Of a DNA stretch of 64,000 bases, positions 1 through 8,737 are shown in pieces. How positions within the stretch are numbered: the first letter of the stretch is position 1; the number at the start of each line of letters is the position of its first letter. Source of the DNA: Nitrosopumilaceae archaeon (GTDB taxonomy: Archaea > Thermoproteota > Nitrososphaeria > Nitrososphaerales > Nitrosopumilaceae); assembly GCA_035631875.1 (NCBI GenBank), contig DASQHX010000013.1:62001-126000 (forward strand), given 5' to 3'. A program made the position numbers and the translations under genes. The notes beneath the pieces are model-generated. The model saw nothing but the letters and a program-made list of their open reading frames with translations, had not been told where the DNA came from and did no database searches.

Positions 1-785
1 TAGAACCCACATCTGGCAATACTGGAATTGCACTAACTGGCATAGCTAATCTGTTAGGCTACAAAGTCGAGATAGTAATTCCTGAGAAAGCAAGTGAAGA
101 AACAAAGAAAATAATTGAATCACTAGGTGCAAAGTTATTCCAAACAAGTGACGATTTATGTCCAAAGGTTGGTGCTGGCACAGATCAAAGCATAGCACTT
201 GCAAGAGCGATATCCTCTGCAAGACCAGATATCTATTACATGCCTAATCAATATGAAAATGAAGCAAATTTCATGGGTCATTACAAAGGAACTGGACCTG
301 AAATTTGGAAGCAGACAGAAAGAGAGGTAACTCACTTTTTGACAGGTGTCGGTACTGGAGGTACCATAACTGGAATTTCGGCTTATCTAAAAGAACAAAA
401 TCCAGAAATTAAGACAATTGCGGTTCAGCCTCAGCAAAATCACTTGATTCAAGGGCTACGTAACTTTGTAGAATCAGACAAACCGGTTTTATTCAAAAAA
501 CGTGAAAACCTAGTGGATGACTGGATGACAATAACTAATGAAGAAGCTTTTGCAGCAGTAGTAAAATTATTTGAAAAAGAAAAACTTGTAGTGGGCCCAT
601 CTTCAGGTGCGGTTTATGCTGCAATGGAAAAACTTTCATTAGATAAAGGATGTGTAGTTGGAATATTTGCAGATGATGGTCGCAAATTCAAAAGCTTGTA
701 TATTCAACAAAGAGTGTTTACAGAGGAACAATTTGACAAGGCACTAAAAGAAGCAGTGCATTTGTCTGCTGCATCTTACATGTAA
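1..785 (+). CDS. cysK: Cysteine synthase family PLP enzyme (5' truncated by window edge)
   Basis: Makes cysteine from an activated serine (O-acetyl- or O-phosphoserine) and sulfide, or acts as a related beta-replacing PLP enzyme. The reading frame is open from base 3 and enters from outside the window, so about 40 N-terminal residues including the PLP lysine are missing. Visible family motifs are PTSGNTGIAL at the start (substrate loop), GTGGTITG (PLP phosphate loop), NQYENEAN and, near the C-terminus, GPSSGA. The remaining 260 residues fit a roughly 300-residue CysK/CysM protein. It converges on the thioredoxin reductase gene with no intergenic base. Family assignment is strong; which serine derivative it uses cannot be read from the fragment. 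Confidence 0.9.
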   Translation, partial: EPTSGNTGIALTGIANLLGYKVEIVIPEKASEETKKIIESLGAKLFQTSDDLCPKVGAGTDQSIALARAISSARPDIYYMPNQYENEANFMGHYKGTGPEIWKQTEREVTHFLTGVGTGGTITGISAYLKEQNPEIKTIAVQPQQNHLIQGLRNFVESDKPVLFKKRENLVDDWMTITNEEAFAAVVKLFEKEKLVVGPSSGAVYAAMEKLSLDKGCVVGIFADDGRKFKSLYIQQRVFTEEQFDKALKEAVHLSAASYM

Positions 786-1751
786 TTATTTTTTATTTTC
801 AGAAAGATACTTGTCTACATCAATTGCAGCCATGCAACCAAATCCTGCTGCAGTAACTGCTTGTCTATATCTGTGATCATGCACATCTCCAGCTGCAAAG
901 ACTCCAATTACACTAGTCTTGGTATTATCCTTTAGAACAATGTATCCCTGTTCATCAAGCTCAATTTGACCTTTGAATAACTTAGTATTTGGTTCATGCC
1001 CTATTGCAACAAAGAGTGCGCCAACACTTAATGTCTGTTTTTCATTAGTCACTACATCCTTGATGATTATCTGATTTACTTTATCATTCCCGGAAATCTC
1101 TTCTATGACTTTGTTCCAGTAGAACTTTATTTTCTGATTGTTAAATGCCCTCTCCTGCATGATCTTGCTTGCTCTGAGACTATCTTTTCTATGAACTAGA
1201 TGAACCAATTTGCCAAATTTAGTTAAAAATGTAGCCTCTTCCACCGCTGAATCTCCTCCGCCAACAACTACAATGTCTTGATTTTTAAAGAATGGTCCAT
1301 CACAAGTGGCACAGTATGAAACGCCTTTTGCACTAAATTCTTGCTCCCCTTTTACACCAATTTTTCTTGGACTTGCACCTGTGCAGATTATTACCGCATC
1401 TGCTTCATATTCTTCTGAATAAGTGAGAACCTTGAATGGTTTGTGTCTAAAATCCACATTGACTACTTCGTCATCTATAATGGTAGTTCCCATTCTTTCA
1501 GCTTGTTTTTTCATCTCTATCATAAGCTCTGGACCAAATATTCCGTCTGAAAATCCTGGATAATTCTCAACTTCTGTTGTAAGCATTAACTGACCTCCTG
1601 GCAATACTCCTGATATTATCAGCGTATCACGTTTTGCACGTGATGTGTATATTGAAGCAGTGTATCCCGCTGGACCTGCACCAATTATGATCACATCATA
1701 TTTTCTCCTTGTTTCAGGTTTTTTGGACTCTGCCTTGATTTCAGCTTGCAC
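786..1751 (-). CDS. trxB: Thioredoxin reductase
   Basis: A 321-residue FAD-dependent NADPH:disulfide oxidoreductase that would keep thioredoxins reduced in the cytoplasm. It has the FAD-binding GAGPAG (residues 24-29), the redox-active CATC pair (147-150) followed by DGPFF, an NADPH-binding GGGDSA (164-169), and a C-terminal FAD motif containing AAGDV. The length is normal for the low-molecular-weight family. The first 17 residues are a charged extension before the Rossmann strand, so a slightly later start is possible. It lies next to cysteine and sulfite metabolism genes, which fits a sulfur/redox neighbourhood. The cofactor specificity, NADPH versus another donor, is inferred from the family. 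Confidence 0.95.
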   Translation of the reverse strand: MQAEIKAESKKPETRRKYDVIIIGAGPAGYTASIYTSRAKRDTLIISGVLPGGQLMLTTEVENYPGFSDGIFGPELMIEMKKQAERMGTTIIDDEVVNVDFRHKPFKVLTYSEEYEADAVIICTGASPRKIGVKGEQEFSAKGVSYCATCDGPFFKNQDIVVVGGGDSAVEEATFLTKFGKLVHLVHRKDSLRASKIMQERAFNNQKIKFYWNKVIEEISGNDKVNQIIIKDVVTNEKQTLSVGALFVAIGHEPNTKLFKGQIELDEQGYIVLKDNTKTSVIGVFAAGDVHDHRYRQAVTAAGFGCMAAIDVDKYLSENKK

Positions 1752-1953
1752 TGATCAAATTGATTTGAGATTCATATTTAAATTAAATCCTGCAAAGTGT
1801 GAATAATCATTATGATGTATTTCAATAAACTAGTATATCTTCAATTTCGATGGATAAACAATTTATCATGTCAGATATATCGTAATGAAGACCATAGAAC
1901 TCCAACGGGATGATGTTAATTATGGCAATCCTTTGACCTTTGGAGACGCTTGG

Positions 1954-2751
1954 TCACTGTTTTAAATAATTGATAATGCCGTCTAGAATTTTTTGATGTT
2001 TGCTGCAAAGCTTGTTAGATATTGTCTGTGAATGTAACAGGTCCTCTTGCCAATGTGCATTGTACAGTTTACAGTCTTTTGATTCACAAAATGGATGACC
2101 AGTTAAATAATAAAATAATGCTTGCATTGCATATCCCTTGATTATCTCGCTTAATTTTACATCGTGATACTCTAGATATTTTCCTTTGAATTGATCTTTC
2201 AAAACATCCAAGTTAAGTCCCTGTGAGATGTTTTCAAACATTTTTAGATAATATTCACGAGGTTTTGCAGGAGCTTCAATCATTCCTGTAGTGGATATGA
2301 TTGCTGGATTTGAACAAATTACTGCTCTTCCATGGTATCTGTAATCGTCATAGTCATATGTGCAGGTAAGCTTGTCTGTACAAATCAGATGAAACATGTC
2401 TGACTGTGATTCTGATTGAGGTATTGCGTTGGCTATGATTTGCTTGAATTCAAATCCGTCATACATTACAATATTACTTACGTTTGTAAAATTCATAAAT
2501 GAATTCTCTTCAAAGGTAATTTCCTCCTGTGTTGGAACATGTTTCTCAAAAGGAATTAATGGATTAAAAATTCTTGATGCAGATAGATCATGTGCAATTT
2601 TTCTAGTTGGATCTTTGAAGAACTCAAAAAACCTATCTCTTATTTCTACTCTAACACAAAATTTCTCTTTGATAAATTCTCCTAGCTCATCTATCTTAAT
2701 TTCTGGTACCGAAGGTTCATCGTATAAGAAAACTTTGGAGAGTTTCAACAA
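1954..2751 (-). CDS. Conserved archaeal protein with C-terminal Cys/His metal site, possibly metallopeptidase-related
   Basis: A 265-residue protein of unproven function. The C-terminus carries a clear metal-site pattern, C222-x4-C227, an NAHWQEDLL stretch, then C249-x2-H252. The arrangement GHPFC-x4-C ... LC resembles the end of archaemetzincin-type metallopeptidases, but the positions where those enzymes carry HExxH histidines read as hydrophobic residues here. If related, it may therefore be a non-catalytic relative; I recall similar archaeal proteins annotated as putative metallopeptidases. The gene is the last of a minus-strand set, 27 nt downstream of thi4, which is itself 37 nt downstream of an inositol-phosphate synthase gene, so co-transcription is likely. 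The metal site is seen; enzymatic activity is not established. Confidence 0.75.
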   Translation of the reverse strand: MLKLSKVFLYDEPSVPEIKIDELGEFIKEKFCVRVEIRDRFFEFFKDPTRKIAHDLSASRIFNPLIPFEKHVPTQEEITFEENSFMNFTNVSNIVMYDGFEFKQIIANAIPQSESQSDMFHLICTDKLTCTYDYDDYRYHGRAVICSNPAIISTTGMIEAPAKPREYYLKMFENISQGLNLDVLKDQFKGKYLEYHDVKLSEIIKGYAMQALFYYLTGHPFCESKDCKLYNAHWQEDLLHSQTISNKLCSKHQKILDGIINYLKQ

Positions 2752-2778
2752 ACCAATTAAGAATTACTTGAATATAGT

Positions 2779-3597
2779 TTATCTTCTTAATTCTTTCATT
2801 TTTGCAGCTGTTACTTCAGCTGCTTTCTTGCCTGAAAGTAACATAGAGCCATAGGTTGGTCCCATTCTTGGTATGCCATAAGTTTCAGTTACTGACATGC
2901 CTGCAACAACAAGACCAGGAAAAACCTCGCCTGTCTTGTGAACTACTCTATTTTCACCGTCATCAACCCACATAGGATCCATACCTTTCCATTCCACAAG
3001 CTTTCTATCAACTAGTCTTTTTACAGCTACAGAATCATGACCAGAAGCATCGATTACCATTTTTGATTCTAATGCAATTGGATCTACACATGTAATATTT
3101 CTTGGAAGTGCAGATACAGGCATCCAATTAACTACTACTCCTCCGACTCTACCATTCTTTAAAACTAGATCATCGAATTTTGTTAAATTTAAGAATTTGA
3201 CTCCTGCATCACATGCAGCTGCAATAAGTTTTGAAACAGCATGAGGACCAGGCGTGAGATATAGTCCTTCTGATACCTTTTTGTAAGGAATGCCAAGTTC
3301 GTCCCATATCTTTTGGGCAGGAGCTCTAACCGTAACTGGGTTCATCATATATCCACCAAGCCAGTATCCTCCTCCTAGGTAGTTGTTTTGTTCAATGACC
3401 AATACTCTGAATCCCATGGTTGCAAGCTCTTTGCTTGCTGTGAGACCTGCAGGCCCTGCACCGATTATTATTACATCAGAATCTGCTCTGTCAATTAATA
3501 CTGAATGAAATTCATTTGCGATTGCCCTAGTAATTTCCAATTCTTTAACATCGGCAAAAATTTTTGGTGCTTCATCAGAATGAGTAACCTGTTGCAT
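2779..3597 (-). CDS. thi4: Thi4-type thiazole synthase
   Basis: Makes the thiazole half of thiamine (ADP-thiazole) from NAD, glycine and a sulfur source. The 272-residue protein has the dinucleotide-binding IIGAGPAG (residues 44-51), the GGGYWLGG loop, VVNWMPVS, DASGHD (183-188) and the C-terminal GPTYGSMLLSG, all typical of Thi4. Residue 170, just before VDP, is cysteine. In yeast Thi4 the equivalent cysteine donates its own sulfur and the enzyme works once, whereas the Methanocaldococcus enzyme has histidine there and uses sulfide. Family assignment is firm; single-turnover chemistry is inferred from that residue. The gene sits in an operon-like order after ino1 and before the metal-site protein. 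Confidence 0.95.
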   Translation of the reverse strand: MQQVTHSDEAPKIFADVKELEITRAIANEFHSVLIDRADSDVIIIGAGPAGLTASKELATMGFRVLVIEQNNYLGGGYWLGGYMMNPVTVRAPAQKIWDELGIPYKKVSEGLYLTPGPHAVSKLIAAACDAGVKFLNLTKFDDLVLKNGRVGGVVVNWMPVSALPRNITCVDPIALESKMVIDASGHDSVAVKRLVDRKLVEWKGMDPMWVDDGENRVVHKTGEVFPGLVVAGMSVTETYGIPRMGPTYGSMLLSGKKAAEVTAAKMKELRR

Positions 3598-3634
3598 AGA
3601 AAATTATCCCTTACCAAGTACATTAATAGTTTGC

Positions 3635-4651
3635 TCAGTTGGTAAATGCATCTTCAAATGCTTTTATTGATTCCCTGATTTTGACTTTTTTTAATGGATT
3701 CTTAAATGCATATGCAGAAATTATTTCTGATTTGCCTAGATCTTTTTTAGAAATGGATATTTTTGCAGCCCTAATTGAATCAAGTATGACATTACATCCA
3801 TTTGTACTATCGTTAGTTTTAAGAGACAAATCCATCTCAATTGTTGAACCCAAAAAACCCTTTGCCTCCATCCAATAGTAGCTTACTCGAGAGTTCCCCA
3901 ACTGTTCAGCATATTCAGTGGTTCCTGCTGTGGATCTGAATGGATATGGAACTTCAATTGATATTGAATCTGTTTTTATTTTTCTTTTTTTCTCTCTTAA
4001 TTCTTCAGCCATGGTATTTTGTGTATCCTTATTTCCTCCTACATCAAGTTGATATGCCTTTTCTATTTTGATTCCACGATGTGTAATGAATTCCATCATG
4101 CCTCGATGAAATGCAGTACCGCCAAATTGACTCATCAAATCATCACCAAGTATCATTAATCCCTTTGATGTAAATGCAGAGCGCATCTGTTCAGTTACAG
4201 TTTTTGAAGCAGTAGCGTTAAAAAAGGAGCACCCTGCATCCAAGGCTGCCTTTGCATATTTTTCTCCACTTTTATCCATGCCTGAAGAAATTAAATTGAT
4301 CAAGAAATCTGGATTTGTTTTCTTTAAGGAATTAACTATATCTTCATATCTTGCAGATTTTGGTCCGCCCATTTGAGCAAAATTATGTGACATGGCATCT
4401 TCTGAAATTCCTGGTTGTATTATTAAATCTGAATCAACTTTGTAATCTGATACAACACTATTAACTTTTTTTCCTACCTTGGATGGATCAATATCGTAAA
4501 TGCCTGTAACTACCACATCAGTTATGCCAAAACCTGCAAGCTTTGGATGCCAAAGACCTTCAGTTGAACTTTTGTAAAATTGTAATCCTTTGATTAGAGT
4601 TGAGGCAACACTCCCAAATCCTGCTATTGCTATTTTGATTTGGTCAGACAC
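3635..4651 (-). CDS. ino1: Myo-inositol-1-phosphate synthase
   Basis: Converts glucose 6-phosphate to inositol 3-phosphate, the precursor of archaeal inositol phospholipid headgroups. The 338-residue protein starts with a Rossmann motif, GFGSVASTL, and contains the family signatures GDDLMSQFGGTAFHRG, LDVGGNKDTQN and, towards the end, a CNVILDSIRAAKI stretch. Length matches the short prokaryotic form of the enzyme. Upstream lies a 199-bp gap shared with the divergent sulfite reductase gene, so its promoter is probably there. It is followed at 37 nt by thi4 on the same strand. Confidence in the family is high; the product's final use in lipids is inferred from archaeal biology. Confidence 0.93.
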   Translation of the reverse strand: MSDQIKIAIAGFGSVASTLIKGLQFYKSSTEGLWHPKLAGFGITDVVVTGIYDIDPSKVGKKVNSVVSDYKVDSDLIIQPGISEDAMSHNFAQMGGPKSARYEDIVNSLKKTNPDFLINLISSGMDKSGEKYAKAALDAGCSFFNATASKTVTEQMRSAFTSKGLMILGDDLMSQFGGTAFHRGMMEFITHRGIKIEKAYQLDVGGNKDTQNTMAEELREKKRKIKTDSISIEVPYPFRSTAGTTEYAEQLGNSRVSYYWMEAKGFLGSTIEMDLSLKTNDSTNGCNVILDSIRAAKISISKKDLGKSEIISAYAFKNPLKKVKIRESIKAFEDAFTN

Positions 4652-4807
4652 GTGACTTTTTCTTGTCGGTGAACATTTAACTCTTTTCTAGACATTTGAT
4701 CTATCTTTGAATGAATGATTTTTTTTGAATTCAAATAAACTCAAAAACCCATGTCTGAAATGTGCAATTTTGTGTCACAAAATTACAATGTCAGGCTAAA
4801 ATTCCCA

Positions 4808-4822
4808 TATTATAAAATTTAT
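4808..4822 (+). promoter_or_regulatory. TATA-box promoter of the sulfite reductase gene
   Basis: An AT-only run, TTATAAAATTTATA, lies about 30-40 nt upstream of the TTG start at 4851 in the divergent ino1/sulfite-reductase gap. Its position suits an archaeal TATA box giving a short leader. No ribosome-binding site is obvious. Confidence 0.5.
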
Positions 4823-4850
4823 ATTCAATCCACCGCGAAATTATGTATAC

Positions 4851-6656
4851 TTGAGTAAGACCAGCCTGAGCCAATCTAGAGGAGATAATTTGCCCAAACC
4901 AAAGATAAACTGGGGTAAGCTAGAGGAGGCTGAAAAATTTGCAGAAATGGTAAAGCTCTTCAGACGTGGAAAAATTAACCGTGATGATTTTAGACGTTTT
5001 AGATTACAACATGGTGCATATGGCAGCCGAATGACTGATGATTACAGCATGGTGAGAGTTAAAGTACCTGCAGGAGAAATTTATCCTGAACAATTAGAAA
5101 GACTTGCTCTGCTAAGTGAGGGATTTTCAATAGGCAGTGCGCATGTTTCTACAAGACAAAACTTTCAACTTCACTGGATTGCATTAGAAGATGTATCAGA
5201 AGTAATGCGTGGTCTTGCTGAAATTGGAATGACATCAAGGGAGGCATGTGGAAATTCGGTAAGAAATGTAATGTGCAGTCCTCTTGCTGGTGTTTGCACA
5301 CAAGAAGTTTTTGATCCTACTCCTTACGCACTTGCTACTGCAAGATTTCTTTTGCGAAATCCAATGAATCAATCTCTTCCACGAAAATTTAAGCTTAATT
5401 TTACATGTTGTGAAAAACACGGAATGGCAAGGATAGTGGATATTGGTTTGATTCCTCAAAAAATTGATGCTGACGGCAAAACGCATAATGGATTTAAAAT
5501 ATTTCTTGGCGGAGGACTGGGAGCACAATCATTTGTAGGTCATCAACTTGAGGAATTTACTTCCGAGGAAGATTTGTTGTATACAATTATCTCAGTTATC
5601 AGAGTTTATGACAGGATGGGAAATCGAGAAAATATGGCAAGAAACAGAATGAGATATCTTGTTAATGAATTGGGCTGGGAAAAATTCCAAAACATTGTAC
5701 TAAAAGAAAGGGCGATGGTAAGGGTAACCCAATCAGTTGTGGTAAAACTTGACCTAGACAAGATCCCAGAGGTTCTTGGTAAAATGAGCATAAGTTCAGA
5801 TACTCCAGCTAAACCTGAAGGATTTTCAAGATGGGTTAAAAGTAATGTGATAAGTCAAAAACAAAATGGCTACAGTTCAGTATTTCTAACTTTAGAATCT
5901 GGCGACGTAACTTCTAATCAATTAAGAGCAATGGCAGAAATTGCAAGAGAATTTTCTGCAGAAGGACGAGCACGAACTGGATTCTTACAAGATATGGTGT
6001 TTAGATGGGTAAAAGACGAGGATCTTCCAAAACTTTATTCAAAATTATTAGAAGTTGGTCTTGCAAATCCAGGTGCATTAACTATGGCATCTGTAATTGG
6101 ATGCTCTGGAACCACATCATGTAATCTGGCATTAACAAATTCACACAGAATTGCAAAAGAAATTCAAAGAAAATTCCTTGAACTAAAATTAGATGTTGAT
6201 GATGATTTACGTGATGCTACAATCAAGATAAGTGGCTGCCCTAACTCTTGTGGACAACATGAGATTGCTACAATTGGGTTTTATGGTGGAGGTGGAAGGA
6301 TGGGTAAAGAGATGTATCCACTGTATACCATGTCTCTTGGCGGTAGATCCGATGAACAAGCAATGTTAGGTTTGATATGCATGAAAATTCCTGCAAAAAG
6401 AGTAATTCCAGTAATTCTAAAAATAATTGAGATTTTTAAATCAGATAAAAAAAATGGTGAAACACTAGACTCTTGGATACATAGAGTCATAGACAATAAC
6501 GGCGATAATGGCGTGAAATCTTTTAATGATATCAAGGAAATTTTAAAACCTGTTGTGGCTGCCCCGACCATTGAAGAGGAAAAGGATTTTTACGTCGATT
6601 ATGGAAACGACGTAAGTTATCATGCAAGAACTGGAAAGGGCGAATGTGCTGCTTGA
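4851..6656 (+). CDS. Siroheme/[4Fe-4S] sulfite or nitrite reductase, ferredoxin-type
   Basis: Six-electron reduction of sulfite to sulfide or nitrite to ammonia with siroheme coupled to a 4Fe-4S cluster. The cluster ligands are visible as C418-x5-C424 and C463-x3-C467 (GCSGTTSC and SGCPNSCGQ). Two ferrite-like repeats surround them, with STRQNFQLHW near residue 100 typical of siroheme binding. The start is TTG at 4851, reading MSK; no better ATG exists upstream. At 601 residues it is a full-length single-polypeptide NirA/Sir-type enzyme. The rhodanese gene overlaps its stop, and cysteine synthase is nearby, which favours assimilatory sulfite reduction, but nitrite as substrate cannot be excluded from the sequence. 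Confidence 0.92.
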   Translation: MSKTSLSQSRGDNLPKPKINWGKLEEAEKFAEMVKLFRRGKINRDDFRRFRLQHGAYGSRMTDDYSMVRVKVPAGEIYPEQLERLALLSEGFSIGSAHVSTRQNFQLHWIALEDVSEVMRGLAEIGMTSREACGNSVRNVMCSPLAGVCTQEVFDPTPYALATARFLLRNPMNQSLPRKFKLNFTCCEKHGMARIVDIGLIPQKIDADGKTHNGFKIFLGGGLGAQSFVGHQLEEFTSEEDLLYTIISVIRVYDRMGNRENMARNRMRYLVNELGWEKFQNIVLKERAMVRVTQSVVVKLDLDKIPEVLGKMSISSDTPAKPEGFSRWVKSNVISQKQNGYSSVFLTLESGDVTSNQLRAMAEIAREFSAEGRARTGFLQDMVFRWVKDEDLPKLYSKLLEVGLANPGALTMASVIGCSGTTSCNLALTNSHRIAKEIQRKFLELKLDVDDDLRDATIKISGCPNSCGQHEIATIGFYGGGGRMGKEMYPLYTMSLGGRSDEQAMLGLICMKIPAKRVIPVILKIIEIFKSDKKNGETLDSWIHRVIDNNGDNGVKSFNDIKEILKPVVAAPTIEEEKDFYVDYGNDVSYHARTGKGECAA

Positions 6657-7453
6657 GTAAAGAAAAGATCATGCGCCCAACAATTGATGCAGATGCACTA
6701 CGATCTGAAATTAGGGACAAGAGTGTACGAGTCCTTGATATTAGAAAAGAAGAGGATTACAAACAAAGTCACATCCCTGATGCGGTAAATCTTCCTTTGG
6801 CAAATCTACTTGCAGATGACAGTCCTGAAAAGGTCTTGCAATACGTGCAATCTTTTGGAATCTCTGATGAAACACCAGTTGTCGTTTATGATGATACTTT
6901 TGGGGCACTCGCATCAAGAGTTGCCTGGACTTTGCAGTACATTGGTCATGAAGATGTCTCACTTTTGGATATCACTTTTGGTACTTGGAAGAAGATGGGT
7001 CTTGAGACAAACACAGAAAAAATATCATTTGACAAAAAAAATCATTCATTAAAACTTAGACCTGAAATTCTTGCAACAGTAGATTATTTGGCACCTGCCA
7101 AGGAAAAAGGCGCAGTACTAATTGATAACCGCGAAAGATTGAACTTTCTTGAAAACCATATTCCTGGAGCAATGAACATACCATACCGAATGTTAGCTTC
7201 ACCTGATAACATACTAAGACCAAAAGAAGAATTAAAACGTCTAATTCAAAATAGGAATATTGCACCTGATGCCGAAGTAATCACATATTGTGGAAGTGTA
7301 GGAACTCTTTCCGGACTAGGGTATTATGCACTCAAATCAATAGGGATGGAAAATGTAAAGCTCTATGTTCGTTCATTTAAGGAGTGGAAATCTCTTGAAA
7401 AGCCAATAGAACGACAAAATGATGCAAATTACTGGGATCTTTCCGCTGAATAA
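6653..7453 (+). CDS. Two-domain rhodanese (thiosulfate/3-mercaptopyruvate sulfurtransferase)
   Basis: Transfers sulfane sulfur between thiosulfate or mercaptopyruvate and a thiophilic acceptor. Two rhodanese domains are visible: the first begins with VRVLDIRKEEDYKQSHIPDA and lacks a catalytic cysteine; the second has IDNRERLNFLENHIPGA and the active-site loop TYCGSVGTLSG with Cys213. I chose the TTG at 6653, which overlaps the preceding TGA stop as TTGA and starts with MSK. ATG codons at 6644 and 6671 are alternatives. The stop/start overlap shows translational coupling with the sulfite/nitrite reductase. The domain call is strong; the physiological sulfur donor is unknown. Confidence 0.92.
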   Translation: MSKEKIMRPTIDADALRSEIRDKSVRVLDIRKEEDYKQSHIPDAVNLPLANLLADDSPEKVLQYVQSFGISDETPVVVYDDTFGALASRVAWTLQYIGHEDVSLLDITFGTWKKMGLETNTEKISFDKKNHSLKLRPEILATVDYLAPAKEKGAVLIDNRERLNFLENHIPGAMNIPYRMLASPDNILRPKEELKRLIQNRNIAPDAEVITYCGSVGTLSGLGYYALKSIGMENVKLYVRSFKEWKSLEKPIERQNDANYWDLSAE

Positions 7454-7457
7454 TTAT

Positions 7458-8600
7458 CTAATTTTGTGCAACTTCACTTCGAAGTTTTTTTGTAACAGCT
7501 GTCTCGATACTGTCAAAAAGATCTAGCATCTTCTTTTTGTTTGCTTCAAGAAATTCATAACCCTTATCGCTTAATCTTATTTTGTATAATCGTATCTCTC
7601 TGTGTTCCTCAAAAAAATGTTCAATCATCTGAGGACCTTTCTTTGCAGGATCAATGAACACTTCGAGATTTGCAATTAATTCTTTTACATCGCCTTTTTC
7701 TATTGATATTTTTACAGCTTGTATTGCTTCGCTCATCTCTTTGAGTTGTTGAATTAGTATGGGGCTCTTTTTCTTTGTATTGAGTAGTCCTTTCTTTTCC
7801 ACTCCTATTTTTTCTGCCAACTCGGGTACAATTTCATACTCATCTATTTTTTGGAATCCCATGTTTTTTTCACTTTTTACAATCAATCCTTTTTCCATTA
7901 ATTTTCTTGCAGCATCTTCTACCTCTGATTTTCCCATCATTGTAGTCCAGACAATTTGGCCTACTTTGTGATAACCTTGTCTTATAGATTCTAAAACAAC
8001 AACCTCCACTATTCGTCTAAATCCTTCATCTGCGTTGACATTCTCAAAGTCTTTATCCCTGACAGCCTTCTTTGCATTTTTTACATCGATTTCAACAGAA
8101 CGCTTGAGTGCATCAAGTGATTCAGGTATGTGATTTAAAAGAGATTGATAACATCCCTTGTTATACCATGCCATCCCATCTGTGGGATCTGAGTCAATTG
8201 CCTTTTCAACACATTCCAAAGCCTTTTCATAGTTTTTTTGTTTGTAAAAAATCAATCCCTTTAGGTTCCAAGCATCTGCATTTGTGACGTCAATCTGATG
8301 TACCTTGTTGTATGCTTCCATTGCTCTGGAATAATCATCCATATGAAAACGTGCATATCCTAATTTTAGTAGGGAATCTACATGCCCTGGATCAATTCTA
8401 AGTGCATCTTCAAAAGCAAGTACAGCATCCTCCATTCTTTCATCAGCCATAAGGGAGACTCCTTTTTTGAAGAGCTTGTTTCTAGAATAATCCGGATCAG
8501 TTAACTTGGATTCTTTAGAGTTCTCACTAGGTTCAATATTATATTCTTCCGTAGAATCTGTCTTTGGTTCCTTCGGCTTGTCTTTGAATAACTTCCTCAA
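7458..8600 (-). CDS. TPR-repeat protein with C-terminal winged-helix-like region
   Basis: A 380-residue cytoplasmic protein of unknown role. After a charged, low-complexity start, residues about 45-185 form four or five tetratricopeptide repeats (for example the DALRIDPGHVDSLLKLGYA and NADAWNLKGLIFYKQKNYE units). The middle (about 200-275) reads like a winged-helix segment (VGQIVWTTMMGKSEVEDAARKL), and the end is helical. It converges on the rhodanese gene with a 4-nt gap and is divergent from the collagen-like gene. TPRs usually mediate protein-protein contact, so an adaptor or regulatory role is an inference. No signal peptide or membrane segment. Confidence 0.85.
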   Translation of the reverse strand: MRKLFKDKPKEPKTDSTEEYNIEPSENSKESKLTDPDYSRNKLFKKGVSLMADERMEDAVLAFEDALRIDPGHVDSLLKLGYARFHMDDYSRAMEAYNKVHQIDVTNADAWNLKGLIFYKQKNYEKALECVEKAIDSDPTDGMAWYNKGCYQSLLNHIPESLDALKRSVEIDVKNAKKAVRDKDFENVNADEGFRRIVEVVVLESIRQGYHKVGQIVWTTMMGKSEVEDAARKLMEKGLIVKSEKNMGFQKIDEYEIVPELAEKIGVEKKGLLNTKKKSPILIQQLKEMSEAIQAVKISIEKGDVKELIANLEVFIDPAKKGPQMIEHFFEEHREIRLYKIRLSDKGYEFLEANKKKMLDLFDSIETAVTKKLRSEVAQN

Positions 8601-8688
8601 GGATAATGTAAATAGGCGTTTTTGCCAGATAAATACTATTCCGGGGTATCTTGCTGTTGATTTTTCTTGATTTCATTCGTAAACGGTC

Positions 8689-8696
8689 TTTATATC
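8689..8696 (+). promoter_or_regulatory. TATA box of the collagen-like gene
   Basis: TTTATATC sits about 45 nt upstream of the ATG at 8738, in the divergent gap between the TPR gene and the collagen-like gene. This would give a leader of roughly 20 nt. Prediction from motif and spacing only. Confidence 0.4.
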
Positions 8697-8737
8697 GCAT
8701 GGAAAATACAAAAATACTCAATGATTACACCTAGGAT

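Noticed and set aside
1886-1966. 26-codon frame MKTIELQRDD... upstream of the metal-site protein gene end
   Set aside because: Very short, no family or conserved motif; cannot be told from chance in this AT-rich gap.
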